In this document: positions 31,638 through 41,232 of the stretch, piece after piece
Layout of the letters: every line of letters starts with the position of its first letter
Numbering within the stretch: position 1 is the stretch's first letter
Assembly (NCBI RefSeq): GCF_006539725.1
Contig: NZ_BJNO01000008.1
Span: forward strand, 1 to 64,000
Direction of reading: 5' to 3'
Source of the DNA: Klebsiella terrigena
GTDB taxonomy: Bacteria > Pseudomonadota > Gammaproteobacteria > Enterobacterales > Enterobacteriaceae
DNA length: 64,000 bases
The notes under the pieces: model-generated
What the model saw: only the letters and a program-made list of their open reading frames with translations
Databases searched by the model: none
What the model was told of the DNA's origin: nothing
Translations under genes and position numbers: made by a program

Positions 31638-32108
31638 TTACTCCGCCACCGCCTCCAGCGGAGCAAATCCGCCGAGGCCCTGCCAGCCGTTCAGCCGCCG
31701 GTAAACCTCGGCCACCGCGTCCTTAATCGGCTGGGTCATCGGATAGTAGAAGCCGACGATATCCGGCTGAATGCCTAAGAAAATCACCTCGCCAACGTCC
31801 TCTTTCAGCTGATCGATCAGATAGTTGAGCGGCATATTGTGGGTGGTCATCATAAACATCTCGGCGATGTCGTCGGGATCGACGATGCGGATCTCGCCGG
31901 GGTTAAGCCCCATATCGGTGGCGTCGACGATCAGCAGGCGGTCGGGGCGCAGCTCGCGGATCGCGACGACGTCGTTTTCCGGGGCGCTGCCGCCGTCAAT
32001 CACTACCCAGCCGCCCGTCGGGTTTGCCGCGCACGTTTCCGCCAGCAGCGGACCCGCGCCGTCGTCGCCCATCATGCTGTTGCCCACGCAGAGTAAAACG
32101 TCAGTCAC
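31638..32108 (-). CDS. hycI: hydrogenase 3 maturation endopeptidase
   Basis: HycI cleaves the C-terminal extension of the HycE precursor after nickel insertion. This 156-residue protease has the conserved GNSMMGDDGAGP start (acidic nickel-sensing residue), VDATDMGLNPGEI and the TTHNMPL histidine motif. It overlaps hycH by 8 bases and is the last gene of the hyc operon. The HycE substrate tail is intact in this window. Confidence 0.96.
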   Translation of the reverse strand: MTDVLLCVGNSMMGDDGAGPLLAETCAANPTGGWVVIDGGSAPENDVVAIRELRPDRLLIVDATDMGLNPGEIRIVDPDDIAEMFMMTTHNMPLNYLIDQLKEDVGEVIFLGIQPDIVGFYYPMTQPIKDAVAEVYRRLNGWQGLGGFAPLEAVAE

Positions 32109-32511
32109 GGAGTCTCCTCACCATCAGATAGATGGCGCTTTCCTGGTGAATATCGTGAAGCATGCTGAGCATCAGCCTGCTCCACGCCTGCTGCGCCGGC
32201 GTCTGCCCGGCCTGCGCCTTATCGAAGGCGTTGGCCAGCATGGTGACGTGATTGCTGTCGATAACGATTTCGCCGTACTTCGGCACGCCTTCCATTTTAC
32301 GCCGGGCAGTGCTGCCCGCCTCAAGGGTGGCGATCCACGCCAGGTACTCATCCCACGGGCAGCTCAGCGCCGTTTCCAGGCAGTCGATAACCCCGAGATG
32401 GTGACCAATCGCCAGGCTGTAATAGACAACCTGCTGCGCCTGGTCAGGCGTGGCGTCGTTCTCATCGATAAATTTACGGCTCAGCTGGCTGAATACCACC
32501 GTTTCGCTCAT
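32101..32511 (-). CDS. hycH: formate hydrogenlyase assembly protein HycH
   Basis: This 136-residue protein (E. coli 136) is required for conversion of the hydrogenase 3 large-subunit precursor to its mature form. It begins [22 protein letters not shown] and has no recognisable catalytic motif. It overlaps both hycG and hycI, in the strict hyc order. Confidence 0.94.
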   Translation of the reverse strand: MSETVVFSQLSRKFIDENDATPDQAQQVVYYSLAIGHHLGVIDCLETALSCPWDEYLAWIATLEAGSTARRKMEGVPKYGEIVIDSNHVTMLANAFDKAQAGQTPAQQAWSRLMLSMLHDIHQESAIYLMVRRLRD

Positions 32512-33275
32512 CGGATGCGCGCCTCCTCAACCACCTGATTGAGATGGGTGACTATCTCGGTCAGACGCGGATCTTTTTCCGCCTCCAGCCAGCGCACAAC
32601 CTGGCTGTCGCCCTGGCCGAGCAGGCGCATATAGTCATCGGCAATCTGCCGACCGTAGCGATAGCCCGCCAGGCGGCGCGCTTCGCGGTCGATGCGCACC
32701 CGCAGCGGCTGGACCATATTCGGATGCAGAATTTCCGCCGCCTTCTCATCCTGCTCGCCCGGCAGCCGGGCGTGAATTTTCTGCTCCAGCAGGCCTAGCG
32801 CCATGGCAAAGCCGTACAGCGTCGCCGCCGGCGTCGGCGGGCAGCCGGGAATATAGACATCAACCGGCACAATTTTGTCGGTGCCGCCCCAGACGCAGTA
32901 CAGGTCATGGAAGATGCCGCCGCTGTTGCCGCAGGCGCCGTAGGAGATGCAGATTTTCGGGTCCGGTGCGGACTGCCAGGCGCGCAGCGCCGGTGAGCGC
33001 ATGGCGCGGGTCACCGCCCCGGTGAACAGCAGGATATCGGCGTGACGCGGCGACGGAACGACCTTTATTCCGAAGCGTTCGGCATCAAACAGCGGCGAAA
33101 GGGTGGCAAAAATCTCAATTTCGCAGCCGTTGCAGCCGCCGCAGTCCACGCGGTACACGTAGGCGGAACGCTTAATACTCTTCAGCAGCGATGCCTTCAT
33201 GCTGGCGATAGACTCATCTACCGTCATCGGCACAGGAATGCCGTTTTCATCGCGCGGGCCCAGTAAATTGCTCAT
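32508..33275 (-). CDS. hycG: hydrogenase 3 small subunit
   Basis: This 255-residue subunit carries the proximal 4Fe-4S cluster, with ligands in [21 protein letters not shown] and [16 protein letters not shown]. It pairs with HycE and is homologous to NuoB of complex I. It overlaps hycF by one base and hycH by four. Confidence 0.96.
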   Translation of the reverse strand: MSNLLGPRDENGIPVPMTVDESIASMKASLLKSIKRSAYVYRVDCGGCNGCEIEIFATLSPLFDAERFGIKVVPSPRHADILLFTGAVTRAMRSPALRAWQSAPDPKICISYGACGNSGGIFHDLYCVWGGTDKIVPVDVYIPGCPPTPAATLYGFAMALGLLEQKIHARLPGEQDEKAAEILHPNMVQPLRVRIDREARRLAGYRYGRQIADDYMRLLGQGDSQVVRWLEAEKDPRLTEIVTHLNQVVEEARIR

Positions 33276-33817
33276 CAGCTGGCCTCTCTCATATGGCGAG
33301 TCAGTTCAATACGATCGGACGGCACCAGGCACTTCTGGCGCTTGCACTCCGGGCAGGTCTCGAAGCTTTCGCGGTGCAGCTCGGCGCGGGTGTCGCCGTT
33401 GTGCTCCAGCAGCGCGATGGCGTAATCGATCTCTTTTTGCACGGCGAAAGGACGCGCGCACGCCCGGCAGCGGCAAATATCAAAGCGCGACTGCTGGAGG
33501 AAATCCTCTTTCTTCCACACCGCCAGCTCGTACTCCTGCGAGAGCTTAATCGCCGCCGTCGGGCACACCTCCTCGCAGCGGCCGCAAAAGATGCAGCGCC
33601 CGAGGTTGAACTGCCACGCCAACTGGTGAGTGACGAGGTCGGTCTCCACCGTCAGGGCATTCGACGGGCAGGCGTTAACGCAGGCCGCGCAGCCGATGCA
33701 CTGCTGGGGGCTGTGCTCCGGCTTGCCGCGGAAGTTTTTATCTACCGGCATCGGCTCCAGCGGGTAAGCGTGCGTCGCGGCACCGGTCTTAATGACTTTT
33801 TTGATAAAGGTAAACAT
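33275..33817 (-). CDS. hycF: formate hydrogenlyase iron-sulfur subunit HycF
   Basis: This 180-residue protein, homologous to NuoI, has two 4Fe-4S motifs ([12 protein letters not shown] and [12 protein letters not shown]) plus a C-terminal Cys set ([19 protein letters not shown]) that may bind further metal. It connects electron flow within the membrane-bound complex. It lies 9 bases after hycE. Confidence 0.95.
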   Translation of the reverse strand: MFTFIKKVIKTGAATHAYPLEPMPVDKNFRGKPEHSPQQCIGCAACVNACPSNALTVETDLVTHQLAWQFNLGRCIFCGRCEEVCPTAAIKLSQEYELAVWKKEDFLQQSRFDICRCRACARPFAVQKEIDYAIALLEHNGDTRAELHRESFETCPECKRQKCLVPSDRIELTRHMREAS

Positions 33818-33826
33818 GGCGGCTCC

Positions 33827-35536
33827 TTATTTCAGCGGCGAGTTTTTACGCTCGATGCTGTAGCGCTCCAGCTCTTTGTACGGCACCACTTTGCTTTTCT
33901 TCTTCCGCACGTCGACCACGGTCATTCGGTCGGTACAGGAGTAGCAGGGATCGAGGCTGCCGATAATCAGCGGCGCATCGGAAACGGTGTTGCCGCGCAG
34001 CATATAGCGCAGGGTCGGCCAGTTGGCGTAGGTCGCCGCCCGGCAGCGCCAGCGGTAGAGCTTCTGGTTATCGCCGGTCATGCTCCAGTGGATATCATCC
34101 CCGCGCGGCGCTTCCGAGAAGCCCAGCGCAAAACGGTGTGGGATATAGGTGAAGCCGTCCACCATCAGCGGGCCGCCCGGCAGATTGTCGAGGCCAAAGT
34201 CGATCATATTCAGCGCGGTGTAGACCTCGTTGATGCGCACCTTGAGGCGCGAAATCACGTCGCAGCCCTGCTCGCTGTGCACTTCCATCGGCAGCAGGCC
34301 GTAGCCGACGAACGGATGGTCGGCGCGGGTATCGCGCGCGTGGCCGCTGGCGCGCACCATCGGGCCAACGTTGCTGAAGTCGCGGGCGATTTGCGGGTCG
34401 AGGCGGCCGATGCCGACGGTGCGCTGCGCCATGTTCGGCGTGCTGAGCAGCATCTCCACCAGCTCCTGCACGTCGCGGCGCATCTGCTGCGCCAGCTGGC
34501 GGGTCTGGATCATATCCTCTTTCAGCAGGTCGCGACGGATGCCGCCAATCAGGTTCAGGCCGTAGGTTTTACGCGCCCCGGTGAGGATCTCCGCCATTTT
34601 CATCGACGTCTCGCGTACGCGGAAGAACTGCATAAAGCCGGAGTCGAAGCCGGTGAAGTGGCAGGCGAGGCCGAGGTTGAGCAGGTGCGAATGCAGACGC
34701 TCCACCTCCAGCAGAATGGCGCGGATCATCTGCGCCCGCTCCGGCACCACGATGCCCATCGCGTTCTCAACCGAGGTGGTGTAGGCGGTGCTGTGGGCAA
34801 AGCCGCAGATGCCGCACACCCGGTCGGAGAGGAAGGTCACTTCGTTGTAGCCCATCCGGGTTTCCGCCAGCTTCTCCATCCCGCGATGGACGTAGAACAG
34901 GCGGTAGTCGGCGTCGATAATATTTTCGCCGTCAACGAACAGGCGGAAGTGGCCCGGCTCATCGGAGGTGACGTGCAGCGGGCCAATCGGCACCACGTTA
35001 TTCTTCTTACTGCCCAGCTCGTTAATGAACTCGTAGGTTTCCGCATCGGTGGTCGGCGCCGGGCGCTGACGGTAATCCATGCTGTCTTTGCGCAGCGGGT
35101 AGAGTTCGTCCGGCCAGTCGTCCGGCAGCACCAGACGGCGCTCGTCCGGCAGGCCAACCGGCAGCAGGCCGTACATGTCGCGCACTTCGCGCTCGCCCCA
35201 TACCGCCGCGGGCACCCGCGGCGTCACCGACGGATATTCCGGCTTATTGGCGTCCACTTCCACGCGCACGGTTATCCAGCATTTGGTCCCCTGCTCCATC
35301 GACAGCACGTAGTAAACGGCATAGTGGCCGTTGAGCTTGCGCTCGTCGTTGCCGAACAGCACCGACAGCCAGCCGCCCTGCCGGTAGTAGAGAAACTCCA
35401 CCACTTCCGGGAGATAGTTAATCTTCACCGTGACGGTGAGCTGATCGTTGGTCTGCCAGGCCTCGTCCAGCACCACGCCCGGGAAGGCCTGATGCAGCGC
35501 GGCGAGATAGCGTTGACCCGGTTTTTCTTCGTTCAT
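33827..35536 (-). CDS. hycE: hydrogenase 3 large (catalytic) subunit
   Basis: This 569-residue protein fuses a NuoC-like N-terminal domain (through about residue 160) to a NuoD/hydrogenase large-subunit domain. Nickel ligands lie in RVCGICGFAHS and the C-terminal DPCYSCTDR motif. After this Arg comes a 32-residue extension beginning MTVVDVRKKKSK, the peptide removed by HycI. Hydrogenase 3 evolves H2 from formate-derived electrons. Length equals E. coli HycE (569). A 749-codon open frame on the opposite strand is an antisense shadow. Confidence 0.97.
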   Translation of the reverse strand: MNEEKPGQRYLAALHQAFPGVVLDEAWQTNDQLTVTVKINYLPEVVEFLYYRQGGWLSVLFGNDERKLNGHYAVYYVLSMEQGTKCWITVRVEVDANKPEYPSVTPRVPAAVWGEREVRDMYGLLPVGLPDERRLVLPDDWPDELYPLRKDSMDYRQRPAPTTDAETYEFINELGSKKNNVVPIGPLHVTSDEPGHFRLFVDGENIIDADYRLFYVHRGMEKLAETRMGYNEVTFLSDRVCGICGFAHSTAYTTSVENAMGIVVPERAQMIRAILLEVERLHSHLLNLGLACHFTGFDSGFMQFFRVRETSMKMAEILTGARKTYGLNLIGGIRRDLLKEDMIQTRQLAQQMRRDVQELVEMLLSTPNMAQRTVGIGRLDPQIARDFSNVGPMVRASGHARDTRADHPFVGYGLLPMEVHSEQGCDVISRLKVRINEVYTALNMIDFGLDNLPGGPLMVDGFTYIPHRFALGFSEAPRGDDIHWSMTGDNQKLYRWRCRAATYANWPTLRYMLRGNTVSDAPLIIGSLDPCYSCTDRMTVVDVRKKKSKVVPYKELERYSIERKNSPLK

Positions 35537-35554
35537 ATATAAAACTCTCTTAAA

Positions 35555-36478
35555 TCACGCCACCAGCAAGGAGACGAAGGCTAAAAAGGCAAAGCCAAAA
35601 CCGGCCCAGGTAACGCGGGACGTGGCACAAAAGCGCAGGCGCGCCATGCTGTTTTCAAACAGGGCAATAATCAGGACGCCGGCCACCAGCTTGACGACCG
35701 CGACGACCAGCGCCAGCAGCAGCCCGCCGACGCTAAAGCTGGTCATCTGCCCCCACGGAATAAACACGCCGACAAACATCTGCAGGACCACCAGCTGCTT
35801 GAGGCTAATCCCCCATTTCAGCACCGCGAAGCCGCTGCCGCTGTATTCGGTCAGCGGCCCTTCCTGCAGCTCCTGCTCCGCCTCGGCAAGGTCGAACGGC
35901 AGCTTGCCCATTTCGATAAAGGTGGCAAAAGCGCAGGCGGCCAGCGCGAGGAGCAGCGGAATGCTGCGCGCGGCGGGCCAGTGGTAGACGGTATCGGTGA
36001 TGCTGCTGATATGGGTTGAGCCGGCAACCTGCGCCGCCACCCACAGTCCCAGCAGCAGAATCGGCTCCACCAGCACGCCGAGCATCGCTTCACGGCTGGC
36101 GCCGATAGCGGTAAACGGGCTGCCGGTGTCGAGCCCGGCGATCGCAAAGAAGAAGCGGGCGATGGCAAACAGATAGATCAGCGTAATCAGGTCGCCCAGC
36201 CCCGCCATCGGCGAGTCTACGGTGACCACCGGCAGCGCGGTGGCGATGGTCAGCATCACGCCGACCATCACGTAGGGCATCAGGCGGAATACCCAGCCGG
36301 AGGCGTCGGGGCCGATACTCTGGCGCCCCAGCAGCTTGATAATGTCCCGATACTCCTGCAGCACGCCCGGCCCGCGGCGGTTATGCAGACGGGCGCGGGC
36401 AACGCGGGTGATGCCGGACAGCAGCGGCGCGGCGGCAAACAGCACCAGCGCCTGCAACAATGCAACGAATACGCTCAT
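35555..36478 (-). CDS. hycD: formate hydrogenlyase membrane subunit HycD
   Basis: This 307-residue NuoH-like membrane protein has about eight spans and conserved charged loops such as ARLHNRRGPGVLQEYRDIIKLL and PFDLAEAEQELQEGPLTEYSG. It anchors the soluble hydrogenase arm to the membrane. It lies between hycC and hycE, 2 and 18 bases away. Confidence 0.95.
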   Translation of the reverse strand: MSVFVALLQALVLFAAAPLLSGITRVARARLHNRRGPGVLQEYRDIIKLLGRQSIGPDASGWVFRLMPYVMVGVMLTIATALPVVTVDSPMAGLGDLITLIYLFAIARFFFAIAGLDTGSPFTAIGASREAMLGVLVEPILLLGLWVAAQVAGSTHISSITDTVYHWPAARSIPLLLALAACAFATFIEMGKLPFDLAEAEQELQEGPLTEYSGSGFAVLKWGISLKQLVVLQMFVGVFIPWGQMTSFSVGGLLLALVVAVVKLVAGVLIIALFENSMARLRFCATSRVTWAGFGFAFLAFVSLLVA

Positions 36479-36480
36479 TC

Positions 36481-38307
36481 TCAGGCTCCTCGTGAAATGA
36501 CAATAACCACCAGCACCGCCAGCTCAATCAGCGCAACGCCGCGCAGCAGCGCGGGCGCGGAGCCGCTGTGCCAGCCGGGGATCAGGCGTACCGGGTTTAG
36601 CCAGTGGCGCAGCTTGAGCAGCGGGGCAAAGGCCTCTTTGACCGGCATCGCGAAGCCGTGAGCGGTCACCACCATCGATTTCTCATGGTCGTAGCCGCAG
36701 ACCCACGCCGCGCCGCGGGAGCGCGACGGCAGGCGGTCGCCTTTGAAGAAAATCATCAGCAGCAGCGGCAGCAGCGGGCAGGCGATCAGCAGAATGGCGA
36801 TCGGCGGCTGCGACACCACGCTCGCGACCTGAGCCTGAGCCGGCACCACGCCGCCCACCAGCGGCAGAAGCCACGGCGCGGCCACCCCGCCAATCACGCA
36901 GCAGAGCGCGGAAAGCACCACGCTGAAGGTCATCAGCCACGGGGCGCAGGTGGCGTTTTCCGCCTGCTGGCTCCGCGGCGCGCCGAGGAAGGTGACGCCG
37001 TAGACTTTGGCCATGCACATCACCGCCAGAGCGCCGGTCATCGCCAGGCCCACCGCCAGCATTGGCCCCAGCAGGCGGCCGATAAACGCCCCGCCGGTGC
37101 TGAGCTTAAAGAACGACTGATAGATAACCCACTCGCCGGCAAAGCCGTTCAGCGGCGGCAGCGCCGCCATCGCCATCAGGCCCACCAGCATAGAGAGCGA
37201 AATCAGCGGCATTCTTTTACCGATGCCGCCGAGCTTTTCGATATCGCGGTGGCCGGTGCGGAACCACACCGCCCCGGCGCCAAGGAACAGCGTGGTTTTG
37301 AACAGACCGTGGTTGATTAGGTGATACATCCCGCCGATAAAGCCCAGCACCATCAGGCTGGCGTTATTGAGGGCCACGCCGGTGACAAACGCGCCGAGCC
37401 CCAGCAGGATGATGCCGATATTTTCCAGGCTGTGATACGCCAGCAGGCGCTGGATGTTGTGCTCCATCAGCGCGTAGAGCCCGCCGATAAAGGCGGTGAT
37501 CATCCCCAGTACCAGCAGCAGCACGCCCCACCACAGCGGCGGCACGCCGCCGGCCAGGGAGACCGTCAGGATGCCGAACAGCCCCACCTTCATCACCACC
37601 GTGGAGAACAGCGCGGCGGCCGGCGCGCTGGCGTCGGCATGGGCCTGCGGCGCCCAGCCGTGCAGCGGAATAACCCCCGCCAGCAGCGCAAAGCCCGCCA
37701 GCGCCGGGAGCCACAGCAGCATCTGCTGCGGAGCGCCGGCGGCCAGCAGGCTAATCTGCGCCAGATCGAGCGTGCCGTAAAACGACCACACCAGCCAGCA
37801 GCTCCATGCCAGCAGCAGCGTGCCGAAGCGGCCCAGCGCAAACCACAGCTTGCCGGACTGCGCGCAGCCGGTGAGAAAGGCGCCGCACAGAGCCATAATT
37901 TCCGCCATCACCACCAGGCTGCCGAAGCTGGTCGTCACCACGGCGCAGGTGGCGGCCGCCAGCAGCAGGTTGACCAGCAGGCCGTTCGCTTTCACCTCTG
38001 GATGACGGTGCCAGGAGATATTAAACAGCGAAATCGGCAGCGCCGAGAGGCCGATGGCCAGCAGCCACAGGGCGTTAATCCCGCTAATCCGAATCGGCAG
38101 GGAGAGCATCTGCAGCATCCCGGCGCTCACCCGGCCCGGCATCAGCAGCGTCCCCATTCCGACGACGATCAGCATCGCGCTGGCTACCGCCCCGCCGATC
38201 CCGGCAATCGCGCCGCTGAGCGGCTTTTTCAGGCTAAAGAGCAGCGCCAGCACGGCGCTGACGGCGTACCAAACCACCGCCTGATTGACTAAAGAGATGA
38301 TGTTCAC
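36481..38307 (-). CDS. hycC: formate hydrogenlyase membrane subunit HycC
   Basis: This 608-residue antiporter-like membrane protein is homologous to NuoL/M/N. The proton_antipo_M core is seen in VIPLHGWAPQAHADASAPAAALFSTVVMK and YHSLENIGIILLG, with about 14 hydrophobic spans. It may support proton or ion movement. It overlaps hycB by 4 bases. Length equals the E. coli protein (608). Confidence 0.95.
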   Translation of the reverse strand: MNIISLVNQAVVWYAVSAVLALLFSLKKPLSGAIAGIGGAVASAMLIVVGMGTLLMPGRVSAGMLQMLSLPIRISGINALWLLAIGLSALPISLFNISWHRHPEVKANGLLVNLLLAAATCAVVTTSFGSLVVMAEIMALCGAFLTGCAQSGKLWFALGRFGTLLLAWSCWLVWSFYGTLDLAQISLLAAGAPQQMLLWLPALAGFALLAGVIPLHGWAPQAHADASAPAAALFSTVVMKVGLFGILTVSLAGGVPPLWWGVLLLVLGMITAFIGGLYALMEHNIQRLLAYHSLENIGIILLGLGAFVTGVALNNASLMVLGFIGGMYHLINHGLFKTTLFLGAGAVWFRTGHRDIEKLGGIGKRMPLISLSMLVGLMAMAALPPLNGFAGEWVIYQSFFKLSTGGAFIGRLLGPMLAVGLAMTGALAVMCMAKVYGVTFLGAPRSQQAENATCAPWLMTFSVVLSALCCVIGGVAAPWLLPLVGGVVPAQAQVASVVSQPPIAILLIACPLLPLLLMIFFKGDRLPSRSRGAAWVCGYDHEKSMVVTAHGFAMPVKEAFAPLLKLRHWLNPVRLIPGWHSGSAPALLRGVALIELAVLVVIVISRGA

Positions 38308-38912
38308 TTCACGCCCCCCTGTTGCGCCTGAAACAGCGACAAATCGCCGAGGTCGGCATTAAAAGTCAGCTCGCGCTTGCGCCTGCTGGCCTGGGCGATA
38401 TCGCGGATATCCACCAGCAGCAGCGCCTTTGTCGGGCAGGTACGCACGCAGGCGGGTCCCTGCTCATCGAAATGGCACAGATCGCATTTCACCGCGATGG
38501 CGCGCACGCCGGGTACCCAGTCGAGCAGCGAACTGACGCGGGCGGGCGCGGGCGGCGCGGCGGGCGCCAGCGGCGTATTGGCGTTTGCCGGAATATCCAA
38601 CGGCCGGCTGCCGGAAAATTCGATCGCGCCAAACGGGCAGGCGATGCCGCAAAGCTTGCAGCTTACGCACAGGCTTTCGTTTAGCTGGACCGCGCCGTCG
38701 ATGCGGTTAATCGCGTTAACCGGACACACCGCGGCGCAGGGGGCGTCTTCGCAGTGGTGGCACATCTGCGGCGCAGATTCTTTTTCATTACGCATGACCT
38801 GCAGTCGCGGCATCGCCTGCAGGCCCTGCTGGCGATGCGTCTCAGCGCATGCGGCTTCGCAGGTGCGGCAGCCGATACAGACGGTGGAGTCAGCAATTAC
38901 AAAACGGTTCAC
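38304..38912 (-). CDS. hycB: formate hydrogenlyase electron-transfer subunit HycB
   Basis: This 202-residue polyferredoxin takes electrons from formate dehydrogenase H. Cysteine clusters include CIGCRTCEAACAE, CHHCEDAPCAAVCP, CVSCKLCGIACPFG and CDLCHFDEQGPACVRTCP. An Ala/Pro-rich linker is inserted before the last cluster. It follows hycA, with FhlA-type sequences in the intergenic gap. Confidence 0.95.
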   Translation of the reverse strand: MNRFVIADSTVCIGCRTCEAACAETHRQQGLQAMPRLQVMRNEKESAPQMCHHCEDAPCAAVCPVNAINRIDGAVQLNESLCVSCKLCGIACPFGAIEFSGSRPLDIPANANTPLAPAAPPAPARVSSLLDWVPGVRAIAVKCDLCHFDEQGPACVRTCPTKALLLVDIRDIAQASRRKRELTFNADLGDLSLFQAQQGGVK

Positions 38913-38930
38913 CGGGTCTTCCTCGGGTGA

Positions 38931-38985
38931 AAGTCATTTTTGACGAAATCAGGTGGTGCAGATGTCATTTTCGACACTCGTCGAC
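38931..38985 (-). promoter_or_regulatory. FhlA-type repeats in the hycA-hycB gap
   Basis: The gap holds GTCATTTTTGAC (38933-38944) and TGTCATTTTCGACA followed closely by TCGTCGACA, all variants of the TGTC-N-GACA theme. E. coli also has an FhlA activating site in this intergenic position. Confidence 0.6.
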
Positions 38986-38994
38986 ACCTTGCGC

Positions 38995-39444
38995 TTAGTG
39001 GGCCCGCTGCAGATGGCTTAAATCCACCGGCTGGTCCTGTTCCATGGCCTCATACAGGCGGTCGTACACGGTCGCCACGATCGCCAGATAGTGCTCCAGC
39101 ACCTGCTCGCGGGAGCGGTTGCTGATGCGCCCGTCGACGGTGCCGTCGGAGGCCAGCGTCGCCTGCGCAATCAGGCGCTTATCTTCGCCATTTTTGCTTT
39201 CTACGTAGTATTCGATGGTGTGGCTGTTAAAGCCTTCCGCCAGCGCGACAAACACCTGAAAGTGGCCGAACAGCACGAAGCACAGCTCTTTGTCCGGCGC
39301 GCAGCTCATCGCATGATGCAGGCGCGCTTTCGACAGGGTGATGCCCTGAACCAACGAGTTGCAGTAGGTGTGCCACTGCTCCTGATGCTGGCGGTGACGA
39401 TCGGCGATGTAGTCCGCCTTTTCACTTATTTCCCAAATAGTCAT
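38995..39444 (-). CDS. hycA: formate hydrogenlyase regulatory protein HycA
   Basis: HycA antagonises FhlA and lowers expression of the formate regulon. I start at ATG 39444 (MTIWEISEKADYIADRHR), giving 149 residues, near the E. coli size (153). The 36 upstream in-frame codons span the sigma-54 promoter, so are not coding. First gene of hycABCDEFGHI, divergent from hypA. Confidence 0.93.
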   Translation of the reverse strand: MTIWEISEKADYIADRHRQHQEQWHTYCNSLVQGITLSKARLHHAMSCAPDKELCFVLFGHFQVFVALAEGFNSHTIEYYVESKNGEDKRLIAQATLASDGTVDGRISNRSREQVLEHYLAIVATVYDRLYEAMEQDQPVDLSHLQRAH

Positions 39445-39479
39445 CTCGGATCCCCCGGTTGCATGAGATGCACTGCACA

Positions 39480-39495
39480 AGCATTTTCCATGCCA
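39480..39495 (-). promoter_or_regulatory. sigma-54 promoter of the hyc operon
   Basis: On the minus strand TGGCAT-GGAAA-ATGCT places GG and GC at -24/-12 spacing, about 36 bases before hycA and downstream of the shared FhlA repeat. Confidence 0.78.
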
Positions 39496-39551
39496 GTTTT
39501 TATGTATTTGATATTTAAAGAAATTAATAAAAACAGGGGCCTTCAGCGACA

Positions 39552-39585
39552 TGTCGATGACGTCACCAGGCCATCGTCATCGACA
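39552..39585. promoter_or_regulatory. FhlA activating sequence between hycA and hypA
   Basis: TGTCGATGACG and CGTCATCGACA form a perfect 11-bp inverted repeat with a 12-base spacer, midway between the divergent hyc and hyp sigma-54 promoters. It can serve both. Confidence 0.8.
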
Positions 39586-39609
39586 GTTTCCCCGACCGTA
39601 CCGATGCCC

Positions 39610-39625
39610 TGGCATCGTTATTGCA
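39610..39625 (+). promoter_or_regulatory. sigma-54 promoter of hypABCDE
   Basis: TGGCAT-CGTTA-TTGCA matches the -24/-12 consensus almost perfectly, about 34 bases ahead of hypA. Confidence 0.85.
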
Positions 39626-39658
39626 TATACGGTCAATTACGGCGATGTGGAGGCCACC

Positions 39659-40009
39659 ATGCACGAAATCACTCTTAGCCAGCGGGCGCTGGAAATTATT
39701 GAACAGCAGGCGCAGCAGGCCGGCGCGCGGCGGGTCAGCGGCGTGTGGCTCAAGGTTGGGGCCTTTTCCTGCGTCGAGGCCAGCGCGCTGACCTTCTGCT
39801 TTGAGCTGGTGTGCCGCGGCACGCTGGCGGAAGGCTGCGAGCTGCATATCGCCGAGCAGCAGGCCGAATGCTGGTGTGAGTCCTGCCAGCAGTACGTGCA
39901 GCTGATCTCTCAGCACGTGCGGCGCTGCCCGCAGTGTCAGAGCGACGGGCTGCAGATAGTGGCGGACGACGGCTTACAGATTCAGAGAATAGAAGTGATC
40001 CCCGCCTGA
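39659..40009 (+). CDS. hypA: hydrogenase maturation nickel metallochaperone HypA
   Basis: HypA delivers nickel with HypB. The 116-residue protein starts MHEITLSQ, whose His2 is the nickel ligand, and has the zinc-binding pairs CESCQQY and CPQCQS. Upstream in-frame codons lie over the sigma-54 promoter, so ATG 39659 (GTGGAGG upstream) is the start. Length equals E. coli HypA. Confidence 0.96.
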   Translation: MHEITLSQRALEIIEQQAQQAGARRVSGVWLKVGAFSCVEASALTFCFELVCRGTLAEGCELHIAEQQAECWCESCQQYVQLISQHVRRCPQCQSDGLQIVADDGLQIQRIEVIPA

Positions 40010-40096
40010 TTCGGCCGGGATCGCGGCGGCCGACGCGAGAGCGCGGCCAGCACAGAAACAACGTGCAGTATGACGGGATAGATCAGGAGTAAAACT

Positions 40097-40969
40097 ATGT
40101 GTACCACCTGCGGCTGTGGGGAAGGCAACCTTTATATAGAAGGTGACGAACGCAACCCCCACTCGGCGTTTCGCAGCGCCCCCTTCGCGCCGGCCACGCG
40201 CCAGCCGATGATCATTACCGGTGTCAAAACCGACGGCTTTACCCCCAGCCGCTCTGCCGAGGGCGACCTGCACTACGGCCACGGCGAGGCGGGTACCCAT
40301 GCGCCGGGAATGAGCCAGCGTAAAATGCTGGAGGTTGAAATTGACGTGCTGGATAAAAACAACCGCCTGGCCGCCCGCAACCGCGCCCGCTTTGCGGCCA
40401 AAGGCCAGCTGGTGCTGAACCTGGTCTCCAGCCCCGGCTCCGGTAAAACCACCCTGCTGAGCGAAACCCTGCTGCGCCTGAAGGCGAAAAGCGCCTGCGC
40501 GGTGATTGAAGGCGACCAGCAGACGGTCAACGACGCGGCGCGCATCCGCGCCACCGGCACGCCGGCCATTCAGGTCAACACCGGCAAGGGCTGCCACCTC
40601 GACGCGCAGATGATCGCCGAGGCCGCTCCGCGCCTTGAGCTTGCCGATGGCGGCATCCTGTTTATTGAAAACGTCGGTAACCTGGTGTGCCCGGCGAGCT
40701 TCGATCTCGGCGAGCGGCACAAGGTCGCGGTCCTGTCGGTAACCGAAGGTGAGGACAAGCCGCTGAAGTACCCGCATATGTTCGCCGCCGCCAGCCTGAT
40801 GCTGCTGAACAAAATCGATCTCCTGCCGTACCTCAACTTTGACGTTGAGCAGTGCCTCGCCTGCGCGCGGGAGGTGAACCCCGAGATTGAGATAATCCTG
40901 CTTTCCGCCACCAGCGGCGAGGGCATGGAGCAGTGGCTCAGCTGGCTGGAGGCGCAGCAATGTGCATAG
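40097..40969 (+). CDS. hypB: hydrogenase maturation GTPase HypB
   Basis: HypB is a SIMIBI GTPase that drives nickel insertion. This 290-residue protein has the high-affinity nickel motif CTTCGCGEG at the N terminus, a P-loop [14 protein letters not shown] switch and NKIDLLPY specificity motif. It lacks a long polyhistidine tract, as in E. coli. It overlaps hypC by 10 bases. Confidence 0.96.
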   Translation: MCTTCGCGEGNLYIEGDERNPHSAFRSAPFAPATRQPMIITGVKTDGFTPSRSAEGDLHYGHGEAGTHAPGMSQRKMLEVEIDVLDKNNRLAARNRARFAAKGQLVLNLVSSPGSGKTTLLSETLLRLKAKSACAVIEGDQQTVNDAARIRATGTPAIQVNTGKGCHLDAQMIAEAAPRLELADGGILFIENVGNLVCPASFDLGERHKVAVLSVTEGEDKPLKYPHMFAAASLMLLNKIDLLPYLNFDVEQCLACAREVNPEIEIILLSATSGEGMEQWLSWLEAQQCA

Positions 40970-41232
40970 GCGTTCCGGGACAAATTTGCGCCATTGAGGG
41001 CAACCAGGCCAGGGTTGAAGTCTGCGGCATCCAGCGCGAGGTCGACCTAACCCTGGTGGGTGCCGTCGATGAGCTGGGCCAGCCGCGGCTCGGCCAGTGG
41101 GTGCTGGTGCACGTCGGCTTCGCCATGAGCATCATTAATGAAGCCGAGGCCCGCGATACCCTCGCGGCGCTGCAAAATATGTTTGAGGTCGAGCCGGACG
41201 TCGGCGCCCTGCTGTTCGGCGAGGAGCGATAA
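40960..41232 (+). CDS. hypC: hydrogenase maturation chaperone HypC
   Basis: HypC binds HypD and the large-subunit precursor and carries the Fe(CN)2CO moiety. The 90-residue protein starts MCIGVPGQI, with the essential Cys2. ATG 40960 is chosen over an upstream in-frame start because Cys2 must be next to the initiator. It ends at the A of the hypD ATG. Confidence 0.96.
   Translation: MCIGVPGQICAIEGNQARVEVCGIQREVDLTLVGAVDELGQPRLGQWVLVHVGFAMSIINEAEARDTLAALQNMFEVEPDVGALLFGEER

Noticed and set aside
33293-35542. 749-codon open frame antisense to hycE/hycF
   Set aside because: Complement of conserved hydrogenase genes; residue composition (His, Arg, Val, Ala) is typical of an antisense shadow.
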